Below, in pieces: positions 9,167 through 18,192 of a stretch of DNA of 64,000 nt. The translations under genes and the position numbers were made by a program. A model generated the notes under the pieces. That model ran no database searches and had not been told where the DNA came from. It saw nothing but the letters and a program-made list of their open reading frames with translations. The stretch spans positions 1-64,000 of the forward strand of contig NZ_OBMQ01000007.1 of NCBI RefSeq assembly GCF_900217795.1, in the 5' to 3' direction. Every line of letters begins with the position of its first letter. The stretch's first letter is position 1. Source of the DNA: Ureibacillus xyleni. Lineage in GTDB: Bacteria; Bacillota; Bacilli; Bacillales_A; Planococcaceae.

Positions 9167-9538
9167 TTAATGACCCGATTGTTCAATCCAATCTTGTAGT
9201 TTGTCTCTCAAAGATTTAAAGCCATTTGCGTCATTTTCGTCTACCCGATCTTGTAAAGTTTTTCTTGGTTGTTCTTTTTTTCTTTGAATTGGTGCTTCTT
9301 GCAACGCACGAGTTGATAAACTGATTTTTTCGTTATTTTCATCAACATCTAAAATTTTTACTAAAATTTCGTCCCCTACTTTTAAATGATCAGAAACATC
9401 TTTTACAAATCCATATGTGATTTCTGATATATGAACAAGCCCTTGAGTTTGTTCGTCCAAAGCAACAAAGGCCCCGTAAGGTTGAATTCCAGTTACTCTT
9501 CCGGTTACAACTTCACCTACTTCATATTTTTTTGCCAT
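9167..9538 (-). CDS. yugI: S1-domain RNA-binding protein YugI (general stress protein 13 type)
   Basis: A 123-residue protein whose first 75 residues form a single S1 domain (GEVVTGRVTGIQPYGAFVAL, GLVHISEI, VKILDVDENNEKISLSTRA), followed by a charged tail. The B. subtilis homologue YugI/GSP13 associates with ribosomes. It is monocistronic, with AGGAAATG-type upstream sequence and a shared terminator downstream. Length and tail match the family, so the assignment is firm although the exact function is not. Confidence 0.9.
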   Translation of the reverse strand: MAKKYEVGEVVTGRVTGIQPYGAFVALDEQTQGLVHISEITYGFVKDVSDHLKVGDEILVKILDVDENNEKISLSTRALQEAPIQRKKEQPRKTLQDRVDENDANGFKSLRDKLQDWIEQSGH

Positions 9539-9777
9539 AAAGCATTTCCTACTTTCTATATCTACGTAAATGTCATGTTAAATTATAACATATGACAAGT
9601 ATCTGAACAAAGAATCACCCTTTTATCTATATAAAATGAGCTACTAGTCCGGTTCCAACCTAAAATGACTTATTTCGCTATAAAATTTCAATATTTAGAC
9701 AAAATATTCGCATTATTCAAACAAGAATAATAATATAATATATACTACAATAAAAAATTGAAAGGAAGTGCTCATAG

Positions 9778-9984
9778 TTGAAAAAACGATTTCATGAACA
9801 ATTAAAACTTTTAAGAGAAGAAAAAAATTGGTCATTAGAGGAATTGTCAAAAAAAACTCAAATAGGTATAGAAAAATTAAGCCTTTACGAAAAAGGTGAG
9901 CTCATCCCTTCAATCCAAACCATTTTAAAACTATCTACAATATTAGAAGTTCCTGCTTCTAACTTAATGGATGGTATTAAATAA
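9778..9984 (+). CDS. Small XRE-family HTH protein
   Basis: A 68-residue protein that is essentially one Cro/cI-type helix-turn-helix (LKLLREEKNWSLEELSKKTQIGIEKLSLYEKGELIPSIQTILKLSTIL). Such single-domain proteins act as DNA-binding regulators; the target is unknown. The start is TTG 9778 with AAAGGAAGTG upstream. It sits alone between yugI and yugE and ends in a bidirectional terminator. Confidence 0.8.
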   Translation: MKKRFHEQLKLLREEKNWSLEELSKKTQIGIEKLSLYEKGELIPSIQTILKLSTILEVPASNLMDGIK

Positions 9985-10017
9985 AAGGTATCTCCTTTTA
10001 TAAGGAAATACCTTTTA
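9983..10017. terminator. Bidirectional terminator, XRE gene / yugE
   Basis: AAAAGGTATCTCC and GGAAATACCTTTT form a hairpin flanked by A and T runs. It serves both converging genes. Confidence 0.85.
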
Positions 10018-10019
10018 TT

Positions 10020-10280
10020 TTATATTATGCACTTTGCCTCAAATTTAATTGCAAGTAATTTATATGAAATTGCAACACATTTTTCAAATGGAATCCATTG
10101 TTCAAAAGAGTGCTCATAAACATTTTGGATTACCTTTGCAAGAGTTGACGGATCATTAATTCCCTGAAGTGCAGCTACTACATCGGCTGTTTCTGTCTCA
10201 TAGCTATCTTCACCTAGTTGGAACGGATCCCACTTTTTTAATAGTGCAGTAGCTTTTTGATTCATTATAATATTTTCCAA
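10020..10280 (-). CDS. yugE: YugE-like protein (DUF1871 family)
   Basis: A small acidic cytosolic protein of about 86 residues with the YugE-type pattern KKWDPFQLGEDSYETETADVV and FEQWIPFEKC. Its function is unknown. TTG 10280 is preferred because AGGGTG lies 7 nt upstream; GTG 10289 would overlap that site. It is divergent from the patB-like gene, matching the yugE-patB neighbourhood I recall in B. subtilis. Confidence 0.75.
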   Translation of the reverse strand: MENIIMNQKATALLKKWDPFQLGEDSYETETADVVAALQGINDPSTLAKVIQNVYEHSFEQWIPFEKCVAISYKLLAIKFEAKCII

Positions 10281-10354
10281 AGTTTTCACCCTATTTTTAC
10301 TATTTGCTATGATATTATATAATACATAATTAAAAAAAGAAATGAGTGATAGAT

Positions 10355-11536
10355 TTGTTTAATTTTGATGAGCTACATAATCGTAAAAATACAAATAGCT
10401 TAAAATGGGATCTTTTTAAAGAGCGATATCAAGCCCAATATAAAGTAGAAGATGTATCAGAAATATTACCAATGTGGGTTGCAGATATGGACTTTGCTAT
10501 TCCACAAGTTATTACTGATGCGATCAAGGAAAGACTTGACCACCCTATTTTTGGTTATTCCTACGTTAGTGATGCTTGTAAAGAAAGTATTACGAGCTGG
10601 TTTGAACGACGTCATCATTGGACAATCGATCCTAAAACAATCCTTTTCCACCAAGGTGTAGTTCCTGCACTAGCAACTATTATAGAAACATTTACAGAAC
10701 CAGGAGATAAAGTGGCCATCTCTACACCAATTTATCCTCCATTCTTTAGTATTCCAAAAGCACAAAACCGTGAAATAGTAGAATGTAAACTTAATACTTC
10801 AAACAACGATTTTGTATATGATTTTAATGCTCTAGAAGAACAATTTAAAACTGGTGTAAAAGTTTATATTTTATGTAGTCCTCATAATCCGGGCGGGAAA
10901 GTTTGGTTACAAGAAGATTTAGAACAACTTGTACAATTGTGTATTCATTACGATGTGCTGTTAATCTCTGATGAAATTCATGCAGATATCGTTTTTGAAG
11001 GAGCAAAACACATTCCTACATTAACAGTGAAAGATGCAGACAAAGCAAAAATTATTACATGTATTGCACCAACAAAAACATTTAATATTGCAGGAATTCA
11101 TGCTGCAATGATGGTCGTACCAAATGTAGAACTACGAAACAAATTAAACTTAAACAAAGCAGCTCATGGTCGTGATGATTTAAATATTTTAGCTGCTGCT
11201 GCTGTGAAAGCTGCCTATGATAAAGGTGAACAATGGGTAGATGCAATGATTCAATACGTATCAAACAATATGGATTATGTTGTGGAACATTTAAACAAAA
11301 TTCCAGGAATTAAAGTAACAAAACCTCAATCAACTTATCTAATATGGATTGATTACCGCGATACTGGTTTGGAAGAAGAAGAAATGATGCTTCGCTTATT
11401 AGAAAAAGGAAAATTAGCCGTTGAACCAGGAACGAAATATACTGAAGCAGGTAGAGGGTTCTTACGTATGAATGTTGCTTGTCCGCTTGATACAGTAAAA
11501 GAAGGCGTTGAAGGCTTCAAAAAAGCATTATTGTAA
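10355..11536 (+). CDS. patB: PatB/MalY-type PLP C-S lyase (cystathionine beta-lyase)
   Basis: Fold-type I aminotransferase-like enzyme of about 393 residues that cleaves C-S bonds of cystathionine or cysteine. MalY/PatB hallmarks are LPMWVADMDF, CSPHNPGGKVW, the ISDEIHADIVF segment, and the PLP lysine in APTKTFNIAG. The C-terminus GRGFLRMNVACP is typical. TTG 10355 gives a family-like N-terminus (FNFDELHNR) with GAGTGAT upstream; GTG 10346 is an in-frame alternative. Single gene with its own terminator. The methionine/cysteine-related role is inferred from the family. Confidence 0.9.
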   Translation: MFNFDELHNRKNTNSLKWDLFKERYQAQYKVEDVSEILPMWVADMDFAIPQVITDAIKERLDHPIFGYSYVSDACKESITSWFERRHHWTIDPKTILFHQGVVPALATIIETFTEPGDKVAISTPIYPPFFSIPKAQNREIVECKLNTSNNDFVYDFNALEEQFKTGVKVYILCSPHNPGGKVWLQEDLEQLVQLCIHYDVLLISDEIHADIVFEGAKHIPTLTVKDADKAKIITCIAPTKTFNIAGIHAAMMVVPNVELRNKLNLNKAAHGRDDLNILAAAAVKAAYDKGEQWVDAMIQYVSNNMDYVVEHLNKIPGIKVTKPQSTYLIWIDYRDTGLEEEEMMLRLLEKGKLAVEPGTKYTEAGRGFLRMNVACPLDTVKEGVEGFKKALL

Positions 11537-11548
11537 AATACTTATTAC

Positions 11549-11583
11549 TAAAACCAAGTGTTAGTTTTATCACTTGGTTTTTC
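11549..11583 (+). terminator. Terminator of patB
   Basis: AAAACCAAGTG pairs with CACTTGGTTTT around a 10-nt loop and is followed by T residues. Confidence 0.88.
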
Positions 11584-11731
11584 TTATGTAAGTTATATAT
11601 TTCCTTTTTTCAGATACTCTTTACTAAAGTCTGTATTATATATAATATAGTACAATAAAAACTTGAATAATATGAATAGTATTGAAAATGAGGTGTGTCC
11701 ACTTTTGTAATTAATTTTACAACAAGTTATT

Positions 11732-13300
11732 ATGGAAAAATTATCGTTACAATTTAAGATGTTTATTTTTTCTTTCGTTATCGTTTTCTTTTCTATTTTT
11801 ACAAGCGGCGCAATGATGATTCATAATATTGGAGGGGCTTTTGAAAAGGAATTTGGTTTAAGAGCTATTGCAATTGCAAGAACGGTTGCACAAATGCGAG
11901 ATGTTCAAGAAACTGTAGGAACGAAACAAGGATTTGAGACAATTCAACCGATAGCTGAGAGAATTCGCCTAGCTACGGATGTCGATTATATCGTTATATT
12001 TGATATGAATGGTGTACGATACTCTCACCCCTCTGAAAGTAAAATCGGTACAGTTTCGGAGGATATTGTGAAAAATGTTGCATCTTCACAACATGAGTAC
12101 ATTTCAAAAGCGCTTGGTGTTCAAGGATTTTCAATCAGAGCTTTTATTCCTATTATGAATAGTGATGCAACGAAACAAGTCGGTGTGATAAACGTTGGTA
12201 TTCTTTCACCAAAGTGGTACATTTTAGTGGAACGATATAAATCTGATATTCTATTTTCGCTTTTTTGGGGAATTGTTATAGGTTTAATTGGCTCCATATT
12301 AATTGCTAGACATATTAAAAGACAAACCTTAAATTTAGAGCCTTATCAAATTGCACGGATTGTACAAGAACGATCAGCCATTATGCAAGCGATGGATGTT
12401 GGTATACTTGCTACCGATGAAGTTGGTCACATTACTTTTATTAATCGACTTGCAAGGCAATATACACATTATTTCAGCAACGATGGTACTTTAGAAAAAA
12501 TATTTCAGAATACGTGGCTTGCAGAAGAAAAAATTGCTAATAACGAAAATTATCGTCCCTTACTTTTGTTCGATCAAATGTATTTAGTACGCACATTTCC
12601 AATTCGAATCAATGATAAAAATGCAGGTTACTTAATTATGATTACAAATCGACAAGAAGCTCATATCCTTGCCGAGCAATTAACAGGAGTTAAAGCTCTA
12701 GTAGATACGCTCCGTGCTCAACATCATGAGTCACTGAACCGACTACATAGTATAGCAGGTTTAATTCAACTTGATCGCAATGAAGATGCCTTAAGTTTAA
12801 TCATCGATGAAATTACAGACGAGGAAACGATCATTCAAAAGTTACGTGATAAAATCCATGATTATTCAATTCAAGGATTATTCTTAGGTAAACATTCACG
12901 GGCAAAAGAACTAGGAGTAGACTTGACCTTAGATGACGATTCTTACCTACTGGATTTTATGACTGGTTTTTCAAGCGGAGATATGATTACAATCATTGGT
13001 AATTTAATTGATAATGCGATGGAAGCTTGTTTAACTAAAGAAACACGTGATGTAAATATATTAGTACAAGGAGATCAGCATTTTTTATTTATTGAAATCC
13101 AAGATAGTGGGGTTGGTATTGAAGGCAACCCAAATAAAATATTCGACTACGGTTACAGTACAAAACAGCAAGCTGGTCATGGCATTGGTATGGCATTAAT
13201 AAAACAAATAATCGAGTCAAATAAAGGGAAAATTTCGGTAACGTCGGAGGTTAACATCGGCACAACGATTACGATTCAAGCAGGGGGGGAAATTTTATGA
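11732..13300 (+). CDS. CitA/DcuS-family sensor histidine kinase (dicarboxylate sensor)
   Basis: Membrane kinase of 522 residues: TM1 (about 10-30), an extracytoplasmic PDC/Cache sensor domain (about 35-165), TM2 (about 172-192), a cytosolic PAS domain, then the H-box LRAQHHESLNRLHSIAGLIQL and a HATPase domain with GNLIDNAMEAC, DSGVGI and GHGIGMALIK. This H-box is diagnostic for the CitA/DcuS/MalK group that senses C4-dicarboxylates or citrate. The response-regulator gene overlaps its end by 4 bp, and TRAP transporter genes follow. Ribosome binding before ATG 11732 is weak. Confidence 0.92.
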   Translation: MEKLSLQFKMFIFSFVIVFFSIFTSGAMMIHNIGGAFEKEFGLRAIAIARTVAQMRDVQETVGTKQGFETIQPIAERIRLATDVDYIVIFDMNGVRYSHPSESKIGTVSEDIVKNVASSQHEYISKALGVQGFSIRAFIPIMNSDATKQVGVINVGILSPKWYILVERYKSDILFSLFWGIVIGLIGSILIARHIKRQTLNLEPYQIARIVQERSAIMQAMDVGILATDEVGHITFINRLARQYTHYFSNDGTLEKIFQNTWLAEEKIANNENYRPLLLFDQMYLVRTFPIRINDKNAGYLIMITNRQEAHILAEQLTGVKALVDTLRAQHHESLNRLHSIAGLIQLDRNEDALSLIIDEITDEETIIQKLRDKIHDYSIQGLFLGKHSRAKELGVDLTLDDDSYLLDFMTGFSSGDMITIIGNLIDNAMEACLTKETRDVNILVQGDQHFLFIEIQDSGVGIEGNPNKIFDYGYSTKQQAGHGIGMALIKQIIESNKGKISVTSEVNIGTTITIQAGGEIL

Positions 13301-13968
13301 CAAAAATTACAGTATTTATCGTAGAAGACGACCCAATGGTTTTAGATGTAAATAAAAACTTTTTAAGCAAACTAACAGGTTTTGAACTTATAGGGGAATC
13401 ACAATCTGGGGAGAACGCTTTTAAACAAATTAGTAGGAAAAAACCAGATTTAGTATTACTTGATATGTATTTACCTGATATTTCAGGAATTGATTTATTT
13501 CTAAAATTAAGAAACGAACGTATCCCCTGTGATGTTATCATGATAACTGCTGCTCGTGATGCAAAAACGGTACAAGAAGTCATACGAATGGGGGCAGTTG
13601 ATTATTTAGTTAAGCCATTTCGATTTGAACGTTTTGAAAAAGCTTTACAAAATTATTATCAAGTTTCTAAAAAAATCTCTTCTGCAAGCACACTAGCACA
13701 GGAAGATATTGACCAATTGCTTGGGAACGAAAATGAGCAAATCACCTCTTTACCAAAAGGGTTAAATGATATCACGATGAAACAAATATTAGACGGACTT
13801 GTTGAAGTAGACGGTTCAATTACTTCAGAACAACTTGCACAGAACGTCGGAATGGCACGTGTCACGGTAAGAAAATACTTAGACTTTTTAGCGAATAACG
13901 GAAAAGTCCAAATTGATTTAAAATATGGATCAGTTGGACGACCGACAAAATACTACTCAATAAAATAA
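13297..13968 (+). CDS. CitB/DcuR-family response regulator
   Basis: A 223-residue regulator with an N-terminal receiver domain (VEDDPMV acidic pocket, phospho-acceptor in LVLLDMYLPD, switch Lys in YLVKPFRFERF) and a C-terminal winged-helix-type domain (SEQLAQNVGMARVTVRKYLDFL). The ATG overlaps the kinase stop codon, so translation is coupled. It probably activates the downstream dicarboxylate uptake genes, as in DcuSR/MalKR/DctSR systems (family knowledge). A strong terminator follows. Confidence 0.92.
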   Translation: MTKITVFIVEDDPMVLDVNKNFLSKLTGFELIGESQSGENAFKQISRKKPDLVLLDMYLPDISGIDLFLKLRNERIPCDVIMITAARDAKTVQEVIRMGAVDYLVKPFRFERFEKALQNYYQVSKKISSASTLAQEDIDQLLGNENEQITSLPKGLNDITMKQILDGLVEVDGSITSEQLAQNVGMARVTVRKYLDFLANNGKVQIDLKYGSVGRPTKYYSIK

Positions 13969-13976
13969 TTCTTCTT

Positions 13977-14014
13977 AGCTTATAAACACTATCGTTTATA
14001 AGCTTTCTTTTTGT
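13977..14014 (+). terminator. Terminator of the two-component operon
   Basis: AGCTTATAAAC and GTTTATAAGCT form an 11-bp stem around a short loop, followed by TTTCTTTTTG. The binding-protein gene downstream therefore needs its own promoter. Confidence 0.88.
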
Positions 14015-14147
14015 TTTATAACAGTTTTATTCTGAGGGTTTTGTTATATACCAAAAATACCAAAATGTCCATTATCACCACAATATTGCGAATTATTTTA
14101 ATTCATTTACTATGAAGATAAGGATATTTGGTGTAGGGGATGATTTT

Positions 14148-15185
14148 CTGAAACAATTTTCATTTATTACAACACTCTGTTTCATTTTTTTTCTACCTGT
14201 TATAATCCTTGCATCTTGCCAATCTACTGAATATCCAATAGATCATGAACAATTAGGTAAAGATGAACGCATTGTGATACGTTTCTCCCATGTAGTAGGT
14301 GAAGATACACCAAAAGGAATGGCTGCTAGAAAATTTGCTGAACTCGTGAAAGAACGAAGTAACGGTTTAATAGAGGTTCAAGTATTTTCAAACGGTACTC
14401 TTTATAAAGATGGCGAAGAAATGAATGCGCTTTCCCGTGGTGATATTCAAATGATTGCTCCTGCTATCTCAAAGTTAACTGAAATTGTTCCTGAAATTTC
14501 TGTGTTTGACTTACCTTTCGCTTTTTATACATTAGATGAAGTGCATGAATATGTACAAAGTGAAACAGGAAAGAAATTAACAGATAAATTAAAAAATCAT
14601 AATCTACTAGTTACAGGTTTATGGGATAGCGGTTTTAAACAAATAAGTAATAGCATTCGTCCAATCGAACATTACTCTGATTTAGAAGGTTTACGAATGC
14701 GAATTATGCCTAGTGATATTTTAGCTAAGCAGTTTACAACATTAAATGCTGAATCAAAACGTATCGATTTTAATACTGTTTTCAATCAGCTACAAAAAGG
14801 CAATGTTGATGGTCAAGAAAACACATTAACAAACATCACTAGCAAAAACTTATATTCCTTACAAAACTATTTGACTATAAGTAATCATGGTTATTTAGGA
14901 TACTTCCTATTATTCAATTACGAGTTTTGGAATAGCTTATCAAGTGATGTCCAACAACTTTTAACCGAAACATTACAAGAAGTTCAACAATGGGAATGGC
15001 AACATACAAAAAAAATGGATCAAGAGAAATTACAAGATATCAAACGTTGCGAATGTATTCAACTTCATTACTTAAGTGAAGAGGATAAATTGGAATGGGA
15101 AGAAAAATTAGAACCAGTATATGACTACTATCGAGAACATTATAGTGATCGTTATATTGAGGCACTTCCAAAATTTCAAGACTAG
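14148..15185 (+). CDS. DctB-like TRAP solute-binding lipoprotein (possible sensor co-receptor)
   Basis: A DctP-fold periplasmic-type binding protein of about 346 residues with a lipoprotein signal (hydrophobic core then LASC). Family segments are IRFSHVVGEDTPKGMAA, EVQVFSNGTLYKDGEEM, the substrate Arg region LEGLRMRIMP and KGNVDGQENT. ATG 14112 lacks a ribosome site and gives an atypical acidic leader. CTG 14148, 8 nt after AGGGG, gives MKQFSFITT and a standard lipoprotein signal, so I prefer it. In B. subtilis a TRAP-like binding protein (DctB) helps the DctS sensor. Its position next to the kinase genes, with a second binding protein beside DctQM, suggests that role here. Confidence 0.78.
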   Translation: MKQFSFITTLCFIFFLPVIILASCQSTEYPIDHEQLGKDERIVIRFSHVVGEDTPKGMAARKFAELVKERSNGLIEVQVFSNGTLYKDGEEMNALSRGDIQMIAPAISKLTEIVPEISVFDLPFAFYTLDEVHEYVQSETGKKLTDKLKNHNLLVTGLWDSGFKQISNSIRPIEHYSDLEGLRMRIMPSDILAKQFTTLNAESKRIDFNTVFNQLQKGNVDGQENTLTNITSKNLYSLQNYLTISNHGYLGYFLLFNYEFWNSLSSDVQQLLTETLQEVQQWEWQHTKKMDQEKLQDIKRCECIQLHYLSEEDKLEWEEKLEPVYDYYREHYSDRYIEALPKFQD

Positions 15186-15250
15186 TATTCGGTTATAAAG
15201 AGAATCTATCTCTTTTAACAATATAAATTATATTTTAAGGGGGAAAAACC

Positions 15251-16294
15251 ATGAAAAAATGGCTTTTGCTAACTATTATTAGTGCATTCGCATTAGTACT
15301 AGCAGCATGTGGCGGTGGAGAAAAAGAAGAAGGTGGTAGCAAATCTTCTGGTGAAGAATACACAGCAGAAAATCCATTAGTTATCAAATTCTCACACGTT
15401 ACAGCAATCGATAGTGTTAAAGGACAAGCAGCAGATAAATTTGCTGAATTAGTTAATGAAAAAACTGAAGGTAAAGTAAAAGTAGAAGTTTACCCATCTT
15501 CTCAATTATACGGTGACAATGACGAACTTGATGCTTTAGTATCTGGAAACGTACATATGATCGCTCCATCAGTAACAAAAATGGTAAAAATCGACCCACG
15601 TTGGCAATATGTTGACATGCCTTTCTTATTTAAAGATGACGCGCATGTACAAAAATTCTTTGAGTCAGAAGTTGCTCAAAGCTTAATGAATTCAGATAAA
15701 TTAGCAGCAAATGACATTAAAGGTATGGCATTCTGGCCAAATGGTTTCAAACATTTCTCAAACAACAAAAAACCATTAGTTAACGTTGAAGATTTCAAAG
15801 GATTAAAATTCCGTGCTCAAGCTGGTCAAGTATTAGAAGCACAATTTGAAACTTTAGGTGCTGGTTCAGCAACAATCGCATTTGGTGAAACATATGCAGC
15901 TTTACAACAAGGTACTGTGGATGGTGCAGAAAACCCATACAACAACTTTGACACAATGAAATTCTATGAAGTTCAAAAATATTTATCAACATCTGCACAC
16001 GGTCGTCTTGACTATGCAATCTTTGTAAACAAATCATTCTGGGAATCAATTCCTGCTGATTTATTAACAAAAGTTGAAGAAGCTTTAACAGAAGCAACTA
16101 CTTTCGCACAACAATTAGCTGCTGATGAAAATGCAAAATCTTTAGAAAACATTAAAGCATCTGGTGTTGTTGAGGTACACGAAATGACACAAGAAGAGCG
16201 TGACGCTTTAAAAGAAGCTTTACAACCTGTTTATGAAGAGTTCGGTGAAACAATTACACCTGAATTAATCGAAGGAATTGAAGCTTTACAATAG
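15251..16294 (+). CDS. dctP: TRAP transporter solute-binding lipoprotein DctP
   Basis: A 347-residue C4-dicarboxylate binding protein. Residues 1-20 are a lipoprotein signal with lipobox LAAC, followed by a Gly/Glu/Lys-rich linker and the DctP domain (IKFSHVTAIDSVKGQAA, EVYPSSQLYGDNDEL, FKGLKFRAQAG, LQQGTVDGAENPYNN). It captures substrate outside the membrane and delivers it to DctQM. AGGGGG precedes the ATG. Codon use is unusually biased and the ribosome site strong, consistent with high expression. A hairpin follows before dctQ, probably leaving DctP in excess. Confidence 0.95.
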   Translation: MKKWLLLTIISAFALVLAACGGGEKEEGGSKSSGEEYTAENPLVIKFSHVTAIDSVKGQAADKFAELVNEKTEGKVKVEVYPSSQLYGDNDELDALVSGNVHMIAPSVTKMVKIDPRWQYVDMPFLFKDDAHVQKFFESEVAQSLMNSDKLAANDIKGMAFWPNGFKHFSNNKKPLVNVEDFKGLKFRAQAGQVLEAQFETLGAGSATIAFGETYAALQQGTVDGAENPYNNFDTMKFYEVQKYLSTSAHGRLDYAIFVNKSFWESIPADLLTKVEEALTEATTFAQQLAADENAKSLENIKASGVVEVHEMTQEERDALKEALQPVYEEFGETITPELIEGIEALQ

Positions 16295-16301
16295 TTTTAC
16301 C

Positions 16302-16336
16302 GTGAGTGCCGAGAAATCGGCACTCCACTTTTTTAA
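16302..16336 (+). terminator. Hairpin between dctP and dctQ (terminator or attenuator)
   Basis: GAGTGCCGA and TCGGCACTC pair perfectly around GAAA and are followed by CACTTTTTT. It would end most dctP transcripts or act as a partial terminator before dctQM. Confidence 0.85.
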
Positions 16337-16427
16337 TAAAGAAGTAAATAGTGTTACTTGTTCTAGAAACTATTAAATTGCAAAAATGTATACTTTCTTG
16401 CTTTAAAGAAAAGGAGTGAAATAAAAA

Positions 16428-16919
16428 ATGCTACAGAAGATTTGGACATACCTAGAAGAAATAGCTTCAGGTGTTATTTTTGCAATCGGTATCTTTTTAA
16501 TTTTCTATGGGGTTGTTATGCGTTATATCATGAACGATCCACAAGCATGGGTTGAGGAAGTCGCACGTTATTCAATCATCTGGGGTACATTCCTAGGCTT
16601 TGGGATGGCGTTAAAACATAATCAGCATATTCAAGTTGATATACTTTTCGACAAGTTGAATAAGCCTATGCAATTTATATTAAATATTGTTGCGACCGTT
16701 TTAAGCATATTATTCTGCTTAATTTATACATACTACGGGTTCGTACTTGTGGAAAATCGTTATACTTCTGGAATGGTTTCTCTAGATGTAGGGATCCCTA
16801 TGTGGGTTGTTTACTTAATCTTACCAATTTCAGGCGTACTATTCTTACTTCGATTCATCGAGAGATTAGTAAACATTCTGCGTAGAAAGGATGAAGAATA
16901 TGCTAACCCTCTTAATTAG
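16428..16919 (+). CDS. dctQ: TRAP transporter small permease DctQ
   Basis: A 163-residue protein with four predicted membrane helices and the DctQ-type motifs FYGVVMRYIMNDPQAWVEEVARYSIIWGTFLG and GMALKHNQHIQVDI. It forms the membrane complex with DctM. AAAGGAGTG precedes the ATG. Its end overlaps the dctM start region by about 20 nt, so the two are translationally coupled. Confidence 0.93.
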   Translation: MLQKIWTYLEEIASGVIFAIGIFLIFYGVVMRYIMNDPQAWVEEVARYSIIWGTFLGFGMALKHNQHIQVDILFDKLNKPMQFILNIVATVLSILFCLIYTYYGFVLVENRYTSGMVSLDVGIPMWVVYLILPISGVLFLLRFIERLVNILRRKDEEYANPLN

Positions 16920-18171
16920 TTTCTTCGTATTAGTATTTTTACGTGTTCCTGTTGCAATAAGCTTAGGATTATCTACAGTATTAGTATTATTCATGTCTGA
17001 TTTTAATATGAACATGATGCCACAACGTATGTTCACAGCACTAGATTCCTTCCCGATGATGGCAATCCCTGGATTCGTTCTTGCTGGGGTAATCATGGCT
17101 CGTGGTGGTATTTCAAAATACTTAATTGAAGCATTACGCTCATGGGTAGGTCACTTACCAGGTGGACTTTCTGTTGTTACAATTTTAGCCTGTGCAATTT
17201 TCGCAGCAATCTCCGGTTCATCACCTGCAACGGCTGCAGCTATTGGATCCATTATGATTCCAGCAATGCTTGCGGCAGGTTATGACAAAAAATATTCAAT
17301 GGGACTAGTTGCAGCTGGTGGTACACTAGGGATTTTAATTCCACCAAGTGTTCCTTTAATTATTTACGGTATTACATCAGAGGAATCAATTGGTAAATTA
17401 TTTATAGCTGGTGTTATCCCTGGTCTTGGTTTAACAGCTGTTCTAATCATCGCTGCAATTTTCTATGCAAAACGAAATGGCTTCAGAGGCGATGAGAAAG
17501 CATCTTGGGGTGAACGTGGCCGTAAATCATTGAAAGCAATTTGGGGTGCATTTTTACCGATTTTAATTTTAGGCTCAATTTATTCTGGTGCTGTTACACC
17601 GACAGAATCTGCTGTTGTAGCAGTAGTTTATGGATTAATCGTTTCTGCATTTGTTTATCGTGAATTAAAATTAAAAGATCTTCGTCCAATCTTTGTTGAA
17701 TCAATTAACGTAACAGCGATGATTTTCTTAATTATCGGTGCAGCATCGCTATTCGGTTTATACTTAACAAATGAACAAGTACCACAAGAAGTTGGGGCAT
17801 GGATTTCTGAAAGTGGTATGAACAAATGGACATTTATGATTATCGTAAATATCTTGTTCTTCATCTTAGGTATGTTCTTAGAAGCAGTGTCAATCATTCT
17901 TATTGTTCTACCAATTCTATTACCAATCTTAGCACACTTTGATATTAACCTATATCACTTCGCTATTATTATGGTAATCAACCTAGAACTTGGTATGATA
18001 ACACCACCTGTTGGTTTAAACTTATTCGTTGTAAGTGGTATTGCAAAAGAAAAACTTGGGGTTGTTGTAAAAGGGGTAATTCCATTTATCGTTTTAATGA
18101 TTGCATATTTGGCTATCGTCGTATTATTCCCTCAACTCTCTCTATGGTTACCATTTGGAAGCGGTGAATAA
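16900..18171 (+). CDS. dctM: TRAP transporter large permease DctM
   Basis: A 423-residue integral membrane protein with about 12 helices of the DctM/IT superfamily. Signatures include ISGSSPATAAAIGSIMIPAM, GTLGILIPPSVPLIIYG and GMITPPVGLNLFVVSG. It couples Na+ or H+ flow to import of substrate handed over by DctP. ATG 16900 is chosen because AGAAAGG lies 9 nt upstream; ATG 16891 immediately abuts that site. It forms the transport unit with DctQ and is followed at 21 nt by an MFS permease gene. Confidence 0.95.
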   Translation: MLTLLISFFVLVFLRVPVAISLGLSTVLVLFMSDFNMNMMPQRMFTALDSFPMMAIPGFVLAGVIMARGGISKYLIEALRSWVGHLPGGLSVVTILACAIFAAISGSSPATAAAIGSIMIPAMLAAGYDKKYSMGLVAAGGTLGILIPPSVPLIIYGITSEESIGKLFIAGVIPGLGLTAVLIIAAIFYAKRNGFRGDEKASWGERGRKSLKAIWGAFLPILILGSIYSGAVTPTESAVVAVVYGLIVSAFVYRELKLKDLRPIFVESINVTAMIFLIIGAASLFGLYLTNEQVPQEVGAWISESGMNKWTFMIIVNILFFILGMFLEAVSIILIVLPILLPILAHFDINLYHFAIIMVINLELGMITPPVGLNLFVVSGIAKEKLGVVVKGVIPFIVLMIAYLAIVVLFPQLSLWLPFGSGE

Positions 18172-18192
18172 CAGCTAAAGTAGGTGTTCTAT

